A stretch of 34,946 nt of DNA from CAYLKS01 sp964384205 [NCBI: uncultured bacterium] (GTDB taxonomy: Bacteria > JAGOEH01), in assembly GCA_964384205.1 (NCBI GenBank), contig CAYLKS010000024.1, forward strand, positions 6,451-41,396. Reading direction: 5' to 3'. Positions 16,127 to 25,605 of this stretch are shown in pieces (positions within the stretch are counted from its first letter, which is position 1; every line of letters begins with the position of its first letter). The notes beneath the pieces were generated by a model. The model saw only the letters and a program-made list of their open reading frames with translations, was not told the origin of the DNA and did not search any database. Made by a program: the position numbers and the translations under genes.

Positions 16127-16972
16127 TCATAATCTTATAGTTTTTTTAAAATTAGATATTTTACTATTAAATATTATTGTATAAGTTGTTATTGAAAAAA
16201 TTGGAATATTTTTTATTTGAAATATTATACTAAAATTTTTGCTTTCTCCAGGATTTAAGGAAATTATTTCTTTTCCAATTGAGTGAAAATATTTATTATT
16301 AGCATTTATTATAAAATCAGTGGTAGAAAAAGTAATAAAGTTGTCTGTTAGATTTTTTACTTTTATTTTAATATTCATTTCTCCGGGCTCCTTAACACAT
16401 TCAATATTAAAAAATAAATTACCGGCATTGTCAATAATTTGAAATCTATTTTGAATATAGGTATCTTTAGAATTTACATTTTTTAATTCTACTTTTGATT
16501 TTTCTAATAACTTATTATCCCTGTTTCTTATAAAAATATATATTTTTTTTTCATTCATTATTTTCTCAGGAAGAGCAATATAAAAAGTTTTTAAGTACTC
16601 TTTATTATTGCCAAAAGGAGTATACGACTTACGGCTACCCAGAATTAATGGTTTGATTTTTTCATTGGCTAATGTAAAAATATTGAAAATAAAAACATCT
16701 TCTAATTTACTGTATCTTTTATTTAAATAAAATTTGATTTTATTTTGTTCTATTTTATAAAAAGGAGAAGGAGGAATAAATTTAACTATTAAAAGAGGAG
16801 TTTTTGCAATATTATAAGGATGATTTTCTAAAAAATAATTGAATTCATGTTCAGGCATTCTATTGGTATAGGCAAAATATTCCTTATCCGGGTAAAAAAA
16901 ATCTATTTGGAAATGTTTATTTCCATAGGAAATTATATTAAATATAATTAAAAAAACTAATAACCTAATCAT
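16127..16972 (-). CDS. Secreted protein of unknown function (281 aa)
   Basis: From ATG 16972 (AAGGAG 7 nt upstream) the protein opens with a signal peptide, MIRLLVFLIIFNIISYG. The remainder is rich in beta-prone Ile, Phe, Lys and Asn. The C-terminal third (about 190-281) looks like an immunoglobulin-like or DUF-type beta sandwich: N-I-K-I-K-V-K-N-L-T-D-N-F, then L-N-P-G-E-S-K-N-F-S-I-I-F-Q-I-K-N-I-P. That is the pattern of intracellular-proteinase-inhibitor-like and CARDB-like domains, a weak resemblance. No cysteine pattern. It overlaps the preceding lipoprotein-like gene by 4 nt and is likely cotranscribed. Function unknown. Confidence 0.75.
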   Translation of the reverse strand: MIRLLVFLIIFNIISYGNKHFQIDFFYPDKEYFAYTNRMPEHEFNYFLENHPYNIAKTPLLIVKFIPPSPFYKIEQNKIKFYLNKRYSKLEDVFIFNIFTLANEKIKPLILGSRKSYTPFGNNKEYLKTFYIALPEKIMNEKKIYIFIRNRDNKLLEKSKVELKNVNSKDTYIQNRFQIIDNAGNLFFNIECVKEPGEMNIKIKVKNLTDNFITFSTTDFIINANNKYFHSIGKEIISLNPGESKNFSIIFQIKNIPIFSITTYTIIFNSKISNFKKTIRL

Positions 16973-17547
16973 GGAATCTCTCCTTTTTTCCAAGTATAAA
17001 TAACAGCGTCATCCCAGCCTGTAACTAATAATTTCATCCATTCTGTATCTTCTGTTCTCATATCTCCTGGGAATACTAATCCGAATGTTATTTCCCAATA
17101 TGGTTCATCATAAATATGACCATCAGCCTGGACAGGTTTATATTTAGGATGCGTACCTTCTCCGATCACAATTGGTTTTGCTCTTTCTAATTTATCATTT
17201 ATCAAAACAAACATCTCACGAAAATCTATAAGCAAATCTTGCATTGATTTTGAACGTGCTGTTATATTAAACCATACATGATCCTGAGCATATTTAACAT
17301 ATCTTGATAATAATGCTTTTGTCTGGCTATATGTTAAGCCTCTATCACGTGCGAAATTTCTATAATACTGTTCTATATGAGCCGGCGAATTATATTCTAC
17401 TATATAAGATACACTTCTATCTTTATTTACTCTATCATATAATTGAGTTAATGTTGTATAATATTCTCCACCATAATCATAGGTTTTTTTAAAACAGTTT
17501 ATAAATAATAATATTTGTATTAATACAAATAAAATTAGCCATCTCAT
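16969..17547 (-). CDS. Putative lipoprotein (192 aa)
   Basis: The N-terminus MRWLILFVLIQILLFINC is a hydrophobic signal segment ending in Cys18, followed by basic K-K. The residue before Cys is Asn, not the usual Ala/Gly/Ser, so lipidation is plausible but not certain. The mature part is about 175 aa, with many aromatic residues (W-F-N-I-T, D-E-P-Y-W-E-I-T-F, E-W-M-K-L-L-V-T-G-W-D-D) and no recognised domain. GGAGG 7 nt before the ATG. The next gene begins within its last codons, and the two are probably made together. Confidence 0.75.
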   Translation of the reverse strand: MRWLILFVLIQILLFINCFKKTYDYGGEYYTTLTQLYDRVNKDRSVSYIVEYNSPAHIEQYYRNFARDRGLTYSQTKALLSRYVKYAQDHVWFNITARSKSMQDLLIDFREMFVLINDKLERAKPIVIGEGTHPKYKPVQADGHIYDEPYWEITFGLVFPGDMRTEDTEWMKLLVTGWDDAVIYTWKKGEIP

Positions 17548-17614
17548 TTATATCCTCCTTTTTTTATATTATAAAAGCAGATTTTATGCCATGAAGTGTT
17601 ATATTATTTTTTTA

Positions 17615-18859
<1,245 letters not shown>

Positions 18860-18860
<1 letters not shown>

Positions 18861-20188
18861 TGTTACTCTCGATATTAGTTTTATACCTGCTTACATTATT
18901 AATAATAGGAATATTATCGTATTCGGGATATAAAACTGAATCATATTTTTTTAGCAATTATAACATAAAAGGTAAGGGACTATTTTTTTCACTTGTAGCA
19001 TCAATTATTGGCGGTTCATCAACTGTAGGATTAATAGGGCTTGCTAGTAAGGTAGGGTTACCTGCATCCTGGTGGTTACTGAGTGGTTCAGTTGGTCTTT
19101 TTATATTATATTTTATAAGTGATAAATTATTTTTATTAAAAATAAACACTATATCCGATGTTTTTAGAATATTTTATTCTGATAAAGTTGAAAAATTGAG
19201 TTCTTTATTGATTGCTATCGCATGGACAGGCATTATTGCAGGACAGATTATTGCTGCCTCTAAACTTTTTAATCTTTTTCTAAATTACGATAATTTGAAT
19301 ATACTTAATGCAATATTTCTTGCCGTTGTTATTTTTTATGTATTTTTAGGAGGGCAGAAAGCTGTAATAAGAACAGATAAAGTTCAGTTTTTTATTCTAT
19401 TACCCGCACTGATTCTGCTTTTGATTCTGTTAATATTTAAAGTAAATTTTGATGAAATTAATACAGATTTTTTTGTTTTTCCTTATAACAAATATTTTTC
19501 ATCTCTGGATGTTGCATCATTATTTTTAGTGATATTTCCTATGTATCTTGTAGGTCCAGATATTTATTCAAGAATATTATCCACTAAAGACAAAAAAATT
19601 GCAAAAAATAGTATTTTAATTACTGCTTTTTCATTGATCGGATTTGCTATATTAATATCTTTTATAGGAATTTTAGGAAAGAAGTTAGTTGGTATTCAGG
19701 GAGAACAATTGGTTTTTAAATTGATTTTGCATGGTTTTCCTAAAGTTTTCGAAATTATTATTTTATTGGGATTTTTATCTGCATTTTTATCATCAGCAGA
19801 TACATGTTTTTTAACAGCTACATCATTAATATCATTGAATCTATTTAAAGGGAATAAAAAGAAAAATAAAAATTTAATAGTTATTATAACTTATGCTGTT
19901 TTTGTTTTTTTTATAATGCTGAAGTTTCAAACTATTTTAAAAGCTCTATTATTTGGGTATAAAATTTTTGTTGCAGGACTATTTTTCCCTTTTATAATGC
20001 CATTGATATGGAAGGAAAATAAATTTTATGAATGGACAGTCTATACAACCATGCTTTGGGCTCTTTTAATCAATATTTATGGACTATTTTATAAAATACC
20101 TTATTCTGGTATAGTGATTTTCTTTGGTAGCTTTTTAGTTTTTACATTAAGCAATTTCCTATATAAAAAAATAAAAACAGGAAATTAA
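18860..20188 (+). CDS. Sodium:solute symporter family protein
   Basis: A 442-aa polytopic membrane protein with about 12-13 hydrophobic helices spread over its length. The early segment G-Y-K-T-E-S-Y-F-F-S-N-Y-N-I-K-G-K-G and S-I-I-G-G-S-S-T-V-G-L-I-G-L-A are the N-terminal SSS-family pattern (LeuT-type fold). Later G-G-Q-K-A-V-I-R-T-D and F-L-S-A-F-L-S-S-A-D-T-C-F are family hallmarks; the S-S-A-D-T serine region helps form the second sodium site. Substrate cannot be inferred; PutP-, PanF- and sugar-type relatives share these motifs. It starts on the last base of the obg stop. Confidence 0.87.
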
Positions 20189-20291
20189 CAATTAAATTAA
20201 CTTCCCATAAAAAGGCTATAACTTTTATAAATAATATGAATTAAATATGATTGAATATCTTATTGCTTAAAAGGTAAAAAAAATTAAAAAT

Positions 20292-20320
20292 TTGATTTTT
20301 TTTATTTTTTTTCATAAAAT
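20292..20320 (+). promoter_or_regulatory. Promoter upstream of leader ORF and 20422 gene
   Basis: TTGATT (20292-20297), 17-nt T-rich spacer, TAAAAT (20315-20320). Predicted +1 about 20327, giving a 95-nt leader that holds a 5-codon ORF before ATG 20422. Confidence 0.55.
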
Positions 20321-20356
20321 ATTTATGAGGTTATATTAGAAGAAAGGAGGAATAGT

Positions 20357-20374
20357 ATGTATTTATATTTTTAA
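20357..20374 (+). other. Five-codon leader ORF (MYLYF)
   Basis: A very strong AAGGAGG (20344-20350), 6 nt before ATG 20357, opens a frame that stops after five codons, M-Y-L-Y-F. This spacing and strength are better than those of most real genes here. It may be a leader peptide, or the stump of a lost gene. The gene at 20422 follows after 47 nt with its own AAGGAG. Confidence 0.4.
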
Positions 20375-20421
20375 TTTGTAATAATAAATCTGGATTTTAG
20401 AAGGTCAAAAAAGGAGTTTTT

Positions 20422-21163
20422 ATGTCAGTAATTAATAATGAATATCAACAATTAATGAAATTATTTTTGAATGTTATTAAAAATTATAATGTTGATAGCT
20501 GCTATATATATACCAGCAAAAAAACTTCGAAACGCTATACAATTTTACCCAGTAGATCCAAATGACATTCCATTAGCATTGATTGATACAACAGTTTTTG
20601 GTTCTGCAAAAACTGGAATGGTTATAGGACTTAAAGGAATTTATTTTAGAAATGATTGGGCTAAGAGAACTAGTACAAATTTTCTATCTTGGGATGAGTT
20701 AAGTGAGAGCAATTTCAAAATAGATAAAGTTTCTGCCTATGATATAGGATTAACTCCCACTGTTATATTCAATATGTCTGGCTCATCTATGAAAAAGATA
20801 TTCCTGGCAAACTTATTAAATCAGCTTGTTGATGTATATAGACAATATAAAACCAGTACGAAAGAAGAGCCTTTTTTATCTGATACTCAATTAGAAAATA
20901 ATGATGAAGAGCATTTTCTGTTAGAAGATGGTAATTATGATGCTGAGGATGATGGAAACGAAATAGCTGATGAATTTATTATATCTGAGATTTTTTCTCT
21001 TTGTACAATTTCTTTGGGAAATCTTAATGAGGATATTAAGCAATTAATTATAGATATAATGAACAATAATATTGAAATTCATAACAAAGATAGTTTTTTA
21101 GAGAAAATAGGAAAATTAAAGATTTTATTATTAAAACAAAAAAATAGAAAAAATAAAAATTAA
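20422..21163 (+). pseudogene. Unknown soluble protein, apparent N-terminal frameshift
   Basis: AAGGAG 5 nt before ATG 20422 opens a frame of 47 codons (to 20565): MSVINNEYQQLMKLFLNVIK, then N-V-D-S-C-Y-I-Y. The main 230-codon frame starts at ATG 20471 with no ribosome site and reads I-Y-I-P-A-K-K-L-R-N-A-I-Q-F-Y-P, then A-L-I-D-T-T-V-F-G-S-A-K-T-G-M-V-I. The two frames meet at the (TA)5 tract 20503-20512; a sixth TA would join them smoothly as N-V-D-S-C-Y-I-Y-I-P-A-K-K. The joined N-terminus resembles a widespread family with the x-x-K-L-x-N-A-I and L-I-D-T-T-x-F-G-S-A-K motifs, of unknown function. The C-terminal part is acidic then helical. It may be a frameshift, a sequencing error, or a start at 20471. 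Confidence 0.55.
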
Positions 21164-21245
21164 AACTATTAGGTACTTTAAATATTGATTAAACTAAATA
21201 TTGCTGTAAAAAAATCTCTAAAAATTTTTTAAAAAAGGGGCAATT

Positions 21246-22256
21246 ATGCAACAATCATTTAGTGAAACAATTAATAAAATAAAAAATAACAAAGACCTTG
21301 GTTTAAGTTCAAATATAAAAAAGACAATTTTTTGGTTTCTTCTCTCATTTGCTGCAGTTATTGCTTCTTTAGAACTTATTGTTATTATTTTTAACAAACT
21401 GATAGGAAATCCAGCTTTTCAAGACTTTGGTTTTACTATAAAAAATGGTTTAACATTTTTCTTTATAGTTTTTATTTTATGCTTTTTAATATCAGTAATA
21501 AAGTTATTAATTTCCAAAAACTCTGCAAAGAAAGCTTATGAAATAAAAATTATTGATCCAAACAATTTTAACAATGAAAAAGAAGAGGGGTTATATAATA
21601 TTGTAAAAGCTGCTTCAGAAAAAGCTAATTTACCCAAAATGCCAGAGGTTGGGATTTATGATAGTGAAGAATTAAATGCTTTTGCAGTTGGAGCAAATCG
21701 AAAAAATGCTCTGGTTGCCTTTAGTTCGAGCTTAATTGATCTTATGACTCCTGATGAAATTGCAGCAGTTGCCTGTCATGAAATTTCTCATATAGCCAAT
21801 GGAGATATGGTTCTTTTAACCATGATTGAAGCATCTGTAAGAGCATTGGTTTATATTATTCAGATTCCACTTTTTTTGATTCAGTTTGCTATCAGAGATG
21901 ATGAAAAATATGCATGGCTTATGCGGTTGCTAACCATAGCGTTTCAATTTTTTGTTTATAAGGTATCAATGTTTTTAGGAAATTTATTATTAAAATTCTT
22001 TTCAAGAAAAAGAGAGTTTAAAGCAGATAGTCTTGCGTCAAAATTATTAAATAAAGAGGCAATGATAAGTGCCTTAAAAAAATTAAAAGAAAATACACAA
22101 TTAGATTTACCAGAGCCAACTGAAGAACAAGCAGCATTAGCTTCATTTAAAATTTTTTCAAAAAGTTCAGTTCTAGATATTTTTTCGACACATCCTAGTA
22201 TTGAGAGAAGAATTGCTAACCTGGAGCAATTAGAGACAAATAAGAATGAAAAATAA
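21246..22256 (+). CDS. htpX: HtpX-like M48 membrane metalloprotease
   Basis: A 336-aa zinc protease of the inner membrane that should degrade damaged membrane proteins. Two hydrophobic helices are at about 28-50 and 68-89, two more follow the active site (about 195-215 and 228-250). The zinc site is H178-E179-I-S-H182, with the third ligand E257 in R-E-F-K-A-D, the M48 pattern. GGGG lies 5 nt before the ATG. HtpX in E. coli is about 290 aa; the extra length here is an N-terminal extension and tail. Neighbours are a Yip1 membrane protein and, converging, another integral zinc protease. Confidence 0.88.
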   Translation: MQQSFSETINKIKNNKDLGLSSNIKKTIFWFLLSFAAVIASLELIVIIFNKLIGNPAFQDFGFTIKNGLTFFFIVFILCFLISVIKLLISKNSAKKAYEIKIIDPNNFNNEKEEGLYNIVKAASEKANLPKMPEVGIYDSEELNAFAVGANRKNALVAFSSSLIDLMTPDEIAAVACHEISHIANGDMVLLTMIEASVRALVYIIQIPLFLIQFAIRDDEKYAWLMRLLTIAFQFFVYKVSMFLGNLLLKFFSRKREFKADSLASKLLNKEAMISALKKLKENTQLDLPEPTEEQAALASFKIFSKSSVLDIFSTHPSIERRIANLEQLETNKNEK

Positions 22257-22306
22257 AAAAAATTAAAGACTATCTTTTTATTTTAATTGATATTATTTTG
22301 CTAAAC

Positions 22307-22336
22307 TTGATTTTTAGATTAATTTGTTTATATTAT
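22307..22336 (+). promoter_or_regulatory. Promoter of Yip1-family gene
   Basis: TTGATT (22307-22312), 18-nt spacer, TATTAT (22331-22336), predicted +1 near 22343. It excludes the frame's first ATG (22324) and supports ATG 22366. Confidence 0.5.
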
Positions 22337-22365
22337 TTATAAGAAAAATAATAAAGGATGGGTAT

Positions 22366-22881
22366 ATGGATAATTTGTATAGTAAAATTATAAGAGCTAT
22401 TAAACTTGATAAATATCTTTATGAAGAGGTTGAAGCTGATGAAAGTGCATTATCTGGTGCAATGCTTGTTGTTATTTTATCGAGTTTAGCTTCTGGTTTT
22501 GGTGGAATATTTCAGGGTGGAGTTTTAAAAGGCTTATTTTTTCAATCTATACTAGCATTAATAGGGTGGTTCTTTTGGGCTTTTTTGATTTATCTTATTG
22601 GTGTGAAATTATTACCAGAAGCAAATACAAAAAGTGATATAGGAGAGTTATTAAGAACAACTGGGTTTGCAAGTGCTCCTGGTATTCTAAGACTTTTTGG
22701 AATTATTCCTGGTTTTTATTTAATTACTAATTTTGTTGTATCAATATGGATGCTAATTGCAATGGTCATTGCTGTTAGGCAGGCATTAGATTACACCAGC
22801 ACTGGTAGAGCTATTCTTGTTTGTCTTATTGGCTGGATTGTTCAAGTGATATTAACTTCCCTTCTTATTATGATTCTTTAA
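22366..22881 (+). CDS. Yip1 family membrane protein
   Basis: From ATG 22366 (AAGGA upstream) 171 aa. After a soluble stretch (E-E-V-E-A-D-E-S-A) come about five hydrophobic helices with the Yip1-domain pattern: G-G-I-F-Q-G-G, W-A-F-L-I-Y-L-I-G, then T-G-F-A-S-A-P-G-I-L-R-L-F-G-I-I-P-G, and I-W-M-L-I-A-M-V-I-A-V-R-Q-A-L-D-Y-T-S-T. Bacterial Yip1 proteins have no firm function. Its TAA overlaps the TAA of the convergent YugP-type gene in one TTAA (22878-22881). Coordinates start at 22366, not the longer frame at 22324, because the promoter covers that start. Confidence 0.8.
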   Translation: MDNLYSKIIRAIKLDKYLYEEVEADESALSGAMLVVILSSLASGFGGIFQGGVLKGLFFQSILALIGWFFWAFLIYLIGVKLLPEANTKSDIGELLRTTGFASAPGILRLFGIIPGFYLITNFVVSIWMLIAMVIAVRQALDYTSTGRAILVCLIGWIVQVILTSLLIMIL

Positions 22882-23564
22882 TCTCTTGAATCTCTTAAGA
22901 TTAAAAGTCTTACAAGTTGCATAATTGCCATTGCAGTAGCAGCGATATAAGTCATTGCAGCAGCAGTTAGAACTTTTTTAGCTCCTTTAATTTCATCTCC
23001 AATTAGGTACTGGCTTGTTTGTAAAATTTTTAGTGCTCTCCAGCTTGCATTTAATTCCACAGGTAATGTTATTGCGTGAAAAATAACAACCCCGAGGAAA
23101 AATAATATTCCTAAATCCATTAACATTTTACCTCTGAAAAAAAAGCCTATAAAAAATAGTGGAAATGCCATCCAGCTGGTGAAATTTACAACAGGCACAA
23201 TAGCATTTCTCAATTTTATAGGAACATAACCTACTTTATGTTGTATGGCATGCCCACATTCATGTGCTGCAACACCGATTGCCGCAATTGAAGTTGAATT
23301 ATATACTGGCTCTGATAATCTTACCACTTTTTCTTTAGGATCATAATGGTCTGTCAATTCCCCTCTAATTGGTTCAACATTAACATCATATACTCCAAAT
23401 TGACTTAAAATATATTCAGCAATTTGCTTTCCTGTAACATTCCTTCTTGTTGAAATCTGAGAAAATTTATTAAAAGTGCTTTTAACTTTAAATTGAGCCC
23501 ATATAGCAAATATTAAAGCTGGTATTAGCAATATATATGTAGGATCAAAAAATAATGGATACAT
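22878..23564 (-). CDS. YugP-type membrane zinc metallopeptidase
   Basis: A 228-aa protein with an N-terminal membrane helix (about 8-24), then the cytosol- or periplasm-facing segment with H101-E102-C-G-H105-A-I-Q-H, the zinc motif of the YugP/neutral zinc metallopeptidase family. Segments G-x-x-V-Y-N-S-T-S-I-A-A-I-G-V-A-A before it and R-N-A-I-V-P-V-V-N after it are the usual family context. Two to three hydrophobic helices follow, and the family's W-R-A-L-x-x-L motif is near the C-terminus. The second ligand lies in L-P-V-E-L-N-A-S. GGAGG 7 nt upstream of the ATG. It converges on Yip1 with overlapping stop codons. Substrate unknown. Confidence 0.87.
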   Translation of the reverse strand: MYPLFFDPTYILLIPALIFAIWAQFKVKSTFNKFSQISTRRNVTGKQIAEYILSQFGVYDVNVEPIRGELTDHYDPKEKVVRLSEPVYNSTSIAAIGVAAHECGHAIQHKVGYVPIKLRNAIVPVVNFTSWMAFPLFFIGFFFRGKMLMDLGILFFLGVVIFHAITLPVELNASWRALKILQTSQYLIGDEIKGAKKVLTAAAMTYIAATAMAIMQLVRLLILRDSRD

Positions 23565-23708
23565 TCACTTTCCTCCTTCTTTTTTTTATGTTATAACACT
23601 TTTAGAATAAAAATAGTTCCTGAAAAATCATTTTATTTATTGATTTTTTATATTGTTTGCGTTATTTTATTTACAGTTTGACCGATTTAAATTAAAAGTG
23701 GGGTATAT

Positions 23709-23975
23709 ATGCAAAGCATTAAACCTTCTCTTACTAACCCTTTTAATTACAATAAAGCATCGAGTTATAAAAATAAAAGCCGCCCTATAATTGATACGGT
23801 AAAAGCAAAAAAAATGAGATTTTCAGAAAATATAAATAAGATGGATAAGTCATTAGATAAATTTATAAAACGAGCTCAAGAGAATAGAGACATGCTTGAT
23901 AATATTACTAAGACTCCGGAATATTTGAAAATGAAAGCTAATACTTTATTTGGAAAAAAAGGGCCTATTAAATAA
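23709..23975 (+). CDS. Unknown 88-aa basic protein
   Basis: An 88-aa, lysine-rich soluble protein with no signal peptide or membrane helix. The first 25 residues are proline/asparagine rich (P-S-L-T-N-P-F-N-Y-N-K), then comes a basic amphipathic helix region (M-R-F-S-E-N-I-N-K-M-D-K-S-L-D-K-F-I-K-R-A-Q-E-N) and a tail. I recognise no family. A GGGG sits 5 nt before the ATG. Its TAA is immediately followed by the LptF/G ATG, so they are probably cotranscribed and the protein may have an envelope-related role, which is inference only. Confidence 0.7.
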   Translation: MQSIKPSLTNPFNYNKASSYKNKSRPIIDTVKAKKMRFSENINKMDKSLDKFIKRAQENRDMLDNITKTPEYLKMKANTLFGKKGPIK

Positions 23976-25064
23976 ATGTTACGGATATTAGATAGATATA
24001 TATTAGGAAATTTTGTTAAAATATTATTTATCAGTATTTTTTTATTTACAGTCATTTTTATTTTAGTTGACCTAATTGATTTTGCAGATAATTTAATTGA
24101 AAAGCATGCACAAATTGGAGATATTATAATTTATTATTTTCTTTTTATCCCCTATATTTTAACACTAATAAGTCCGGTAGCTGTTTTAATGGCTGGTCTT
24201 TTTTCTATGGCTAATATGTCAAAAAAAATGGAAATTATTGCAATCAGAGCTTCTGGAATATCATTAATTAGAATTATGATTCCTTTGATTATTTTTTCTT
24301 TATTCTTTAGTATGTTTATGGTCGCTTGGAATGTTTTTCTTGTTCCAGGCGTCGAATATAAAAGATATATTCACAAAAGAAAAAATATTTATAAGAAGCC
24401 ATTGAAAAAAAATTATCCTACACGAGGCCTGATTTTTAGAAATAATAAAAATCATTATTTTTATATTTATTTTTATGACCCTCAAAGAAAAATTGCATAT
24501 AATATTTTAATAAATAAAATTAACAATGGTTTTATTAAGGAAAGGATTCAAGCAGTAAAAGCACATATTACAGATAGCTCCTGGATTTTCTATGATTATA
24601 AAAAATGGATATATAATAAAGATGGAGCTATTTTAAATTATGATTACCAAAAAGCATTAGAAGATAAAAATATTAAAATACAACCGGAATATTTTGTTCA
24701 TCCTATGAAAAAAATTATAAATATGAATTTTTTTGAACTAAAAGAATATATAACTCTTTTGAAAAATGGCGGACAGGATTATAATAAAGCTTTAACAGAA
24801 TTTTATATGAGATTTTTCTTCCCTTTAGCTAATTTTATTACAATATTCATTGGCGCTCCCCTGGGAATTATTTTTATGAGAAAAAGAAAAACTTCTATCA
24901 ACTTTTCTATTAGCTTATTTGTAACTTTTACTTATTATGCTACATTAAGAATATTTCAATCTCTGGGTTCAAATGGAGTTATAAAACCTATAATTGCTGC
25001 CTCAGCCGTTAATACTATATTTTTTATAGGCGGAATAATTTATCTTTTTAGTATGAACAAATAG
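23976..25064 (+). CDS. LptF/LptG family permease
   Basis: A 362-aa LPS-export permease subunit. The N-terminal half carries the motif L-D-R-Y-I-L-G-N-F, then V-I-F-I-L-V-D-L-I-D-F-A-D-N and P-V-A-V-L-M-A-G-L-F-S-M-A-N-M-S-K-K-M-E-I-I-A-I-R-A-S-G-I-S, the coupling-helix signature. A periplasmic beta domain (about 140-270) follows, and three helices end the protein. LptB2FG pulls LPS from the inner membrane. LptF cannot be told from LptG here, and the partner subunit and LptB are not in the window. Its start has no separate ribosome site: it begins the base after the preceding stop, so it is likely translationally coupled. Confidence 0.88.
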   Translation: MLRILDRYILGNFVKILFISIFLFTVIFILVDLIDFADNLIEKHAQIGDIIIYYFLFIPYILTLISPVAVLMAGLFSMANMSKKMEIIAIRASGISLIRIMIPLIIFSLFFSMFMVAWNVFLVPGVEYKRYIHKRKNIYKKPLKKNYPTRGLIFRNNKNHYFYIYFYDPQRKIAYNILINKINNGFIKERIQAVKAHITDSSWIFYDYKKWIYNKDGAILNYDYQKALEDKNIKIQPEYFVHPMKKIINMNFFELKEYITLLKNGGQDYNKALTEFYMRFFFPLANFITIFIGAPLGIIFMRKRKTSINFSISLFVTFTYYATLRIFQSLGSNGVIKPIIAASAVNTIFFIGGIIYLFSMNK

Positions 25065-25074
25065 GAGGGAACAA

Positions 25075-25575
25075 ATGATCGATTTTTCACAATTTACTTT
25101 AATAAAAAATCCTTTTCCCATTTATAAAAATTATAATTGTTTTGGCTGCAGTCCTGATAATCCTTTCGGACTAAAACTTCAATTTTACTATTTTGATGAA
25201 AAAGTTTATTCAAGATTAAAACTTCACCCAAATTATCAAAGCTATAATGGAATAATACATGGTGGCATTTTAAGCACAGCATTAGATGAAATAGGTACAT
25301 GGCCTATATATATTAAATATAAAGAATTTTGTTTTACTACAAAATTGGAAGTTAAATTTAAAAAATCAGTTCCTTTAGAGTTAGGAGAAGTTTTTTTAAT
25401 GGCAGAAATTATTAATCGTAGAAGAAATATAGTTTTTGTTGAATCTAAAATTTTTGATAAAAATGAGGTCATTTACAATATAGCAAAAGCTCAATATTTT
25501 ATTGTACCGGATGATATTGCTAAAGAAAAATACAAATTTTCTATAAAAGAATTAGATTTTGGAATAAATGGTTGA
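25075..25575 (+). CDS. PaaI-type hotdog thioesterase
   Basis: A 166-aa single-domain hotdog protein. The catalytic-loop region is Y-N-G-I-I-H-G-G-I-L-S-T-A-L-D-E-I-G, matching the I-x-H-G-G-x-x-x-x-x-x-D core of PaaI/YbgC-type acyl-CoA thioesterases. It is preceded by C-F-G-C-S-P-D-N-P-F-G-L, which is typical of this subfamily, and followed by a strand T-K-L-E-V-K-F-K-K-S-V. It could hydrolyse aryl- or acyl-CoA; substrate unknown. AGGAGG 7 nt before the ATG, and the gene is 10 nt after LptF/G, so the two are one operon. Confidence 0.82.
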   Translation: MIDFSQFTLIKNPFPIYKNYNCFGCSPDNPFGLKLQFYYFDEKVYSRLKLHPNYQSYNGIIHGGILSTALDEIGTWPIYIKYKEFCFTTKLEVKFKKSVPLELGEVFLMAEIINRRRNIVFVESKIFDKNEVIYNIAKAQYFIVPDDIAKEKYKFSIKELDFGING

Positions 25576-25599
25576 CTTTTTTGTTAAATTTTATATTTT
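25572..25599 (+). promoter_or_regulatory. Leaderless promoter of tetratrico-like gene
   Basis: TTGACT (25572-25577), 16-nt spacer, TATTTT (25594-25599), then 6 nt to ATG 25606. The -35 overlaps the thioesterase stop region. The +1 should fall on the start codon. No Shine-Dalgarno sequence. Confidence 0.55.
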
Positions 25600-25605
25600 A
25601 TTACT

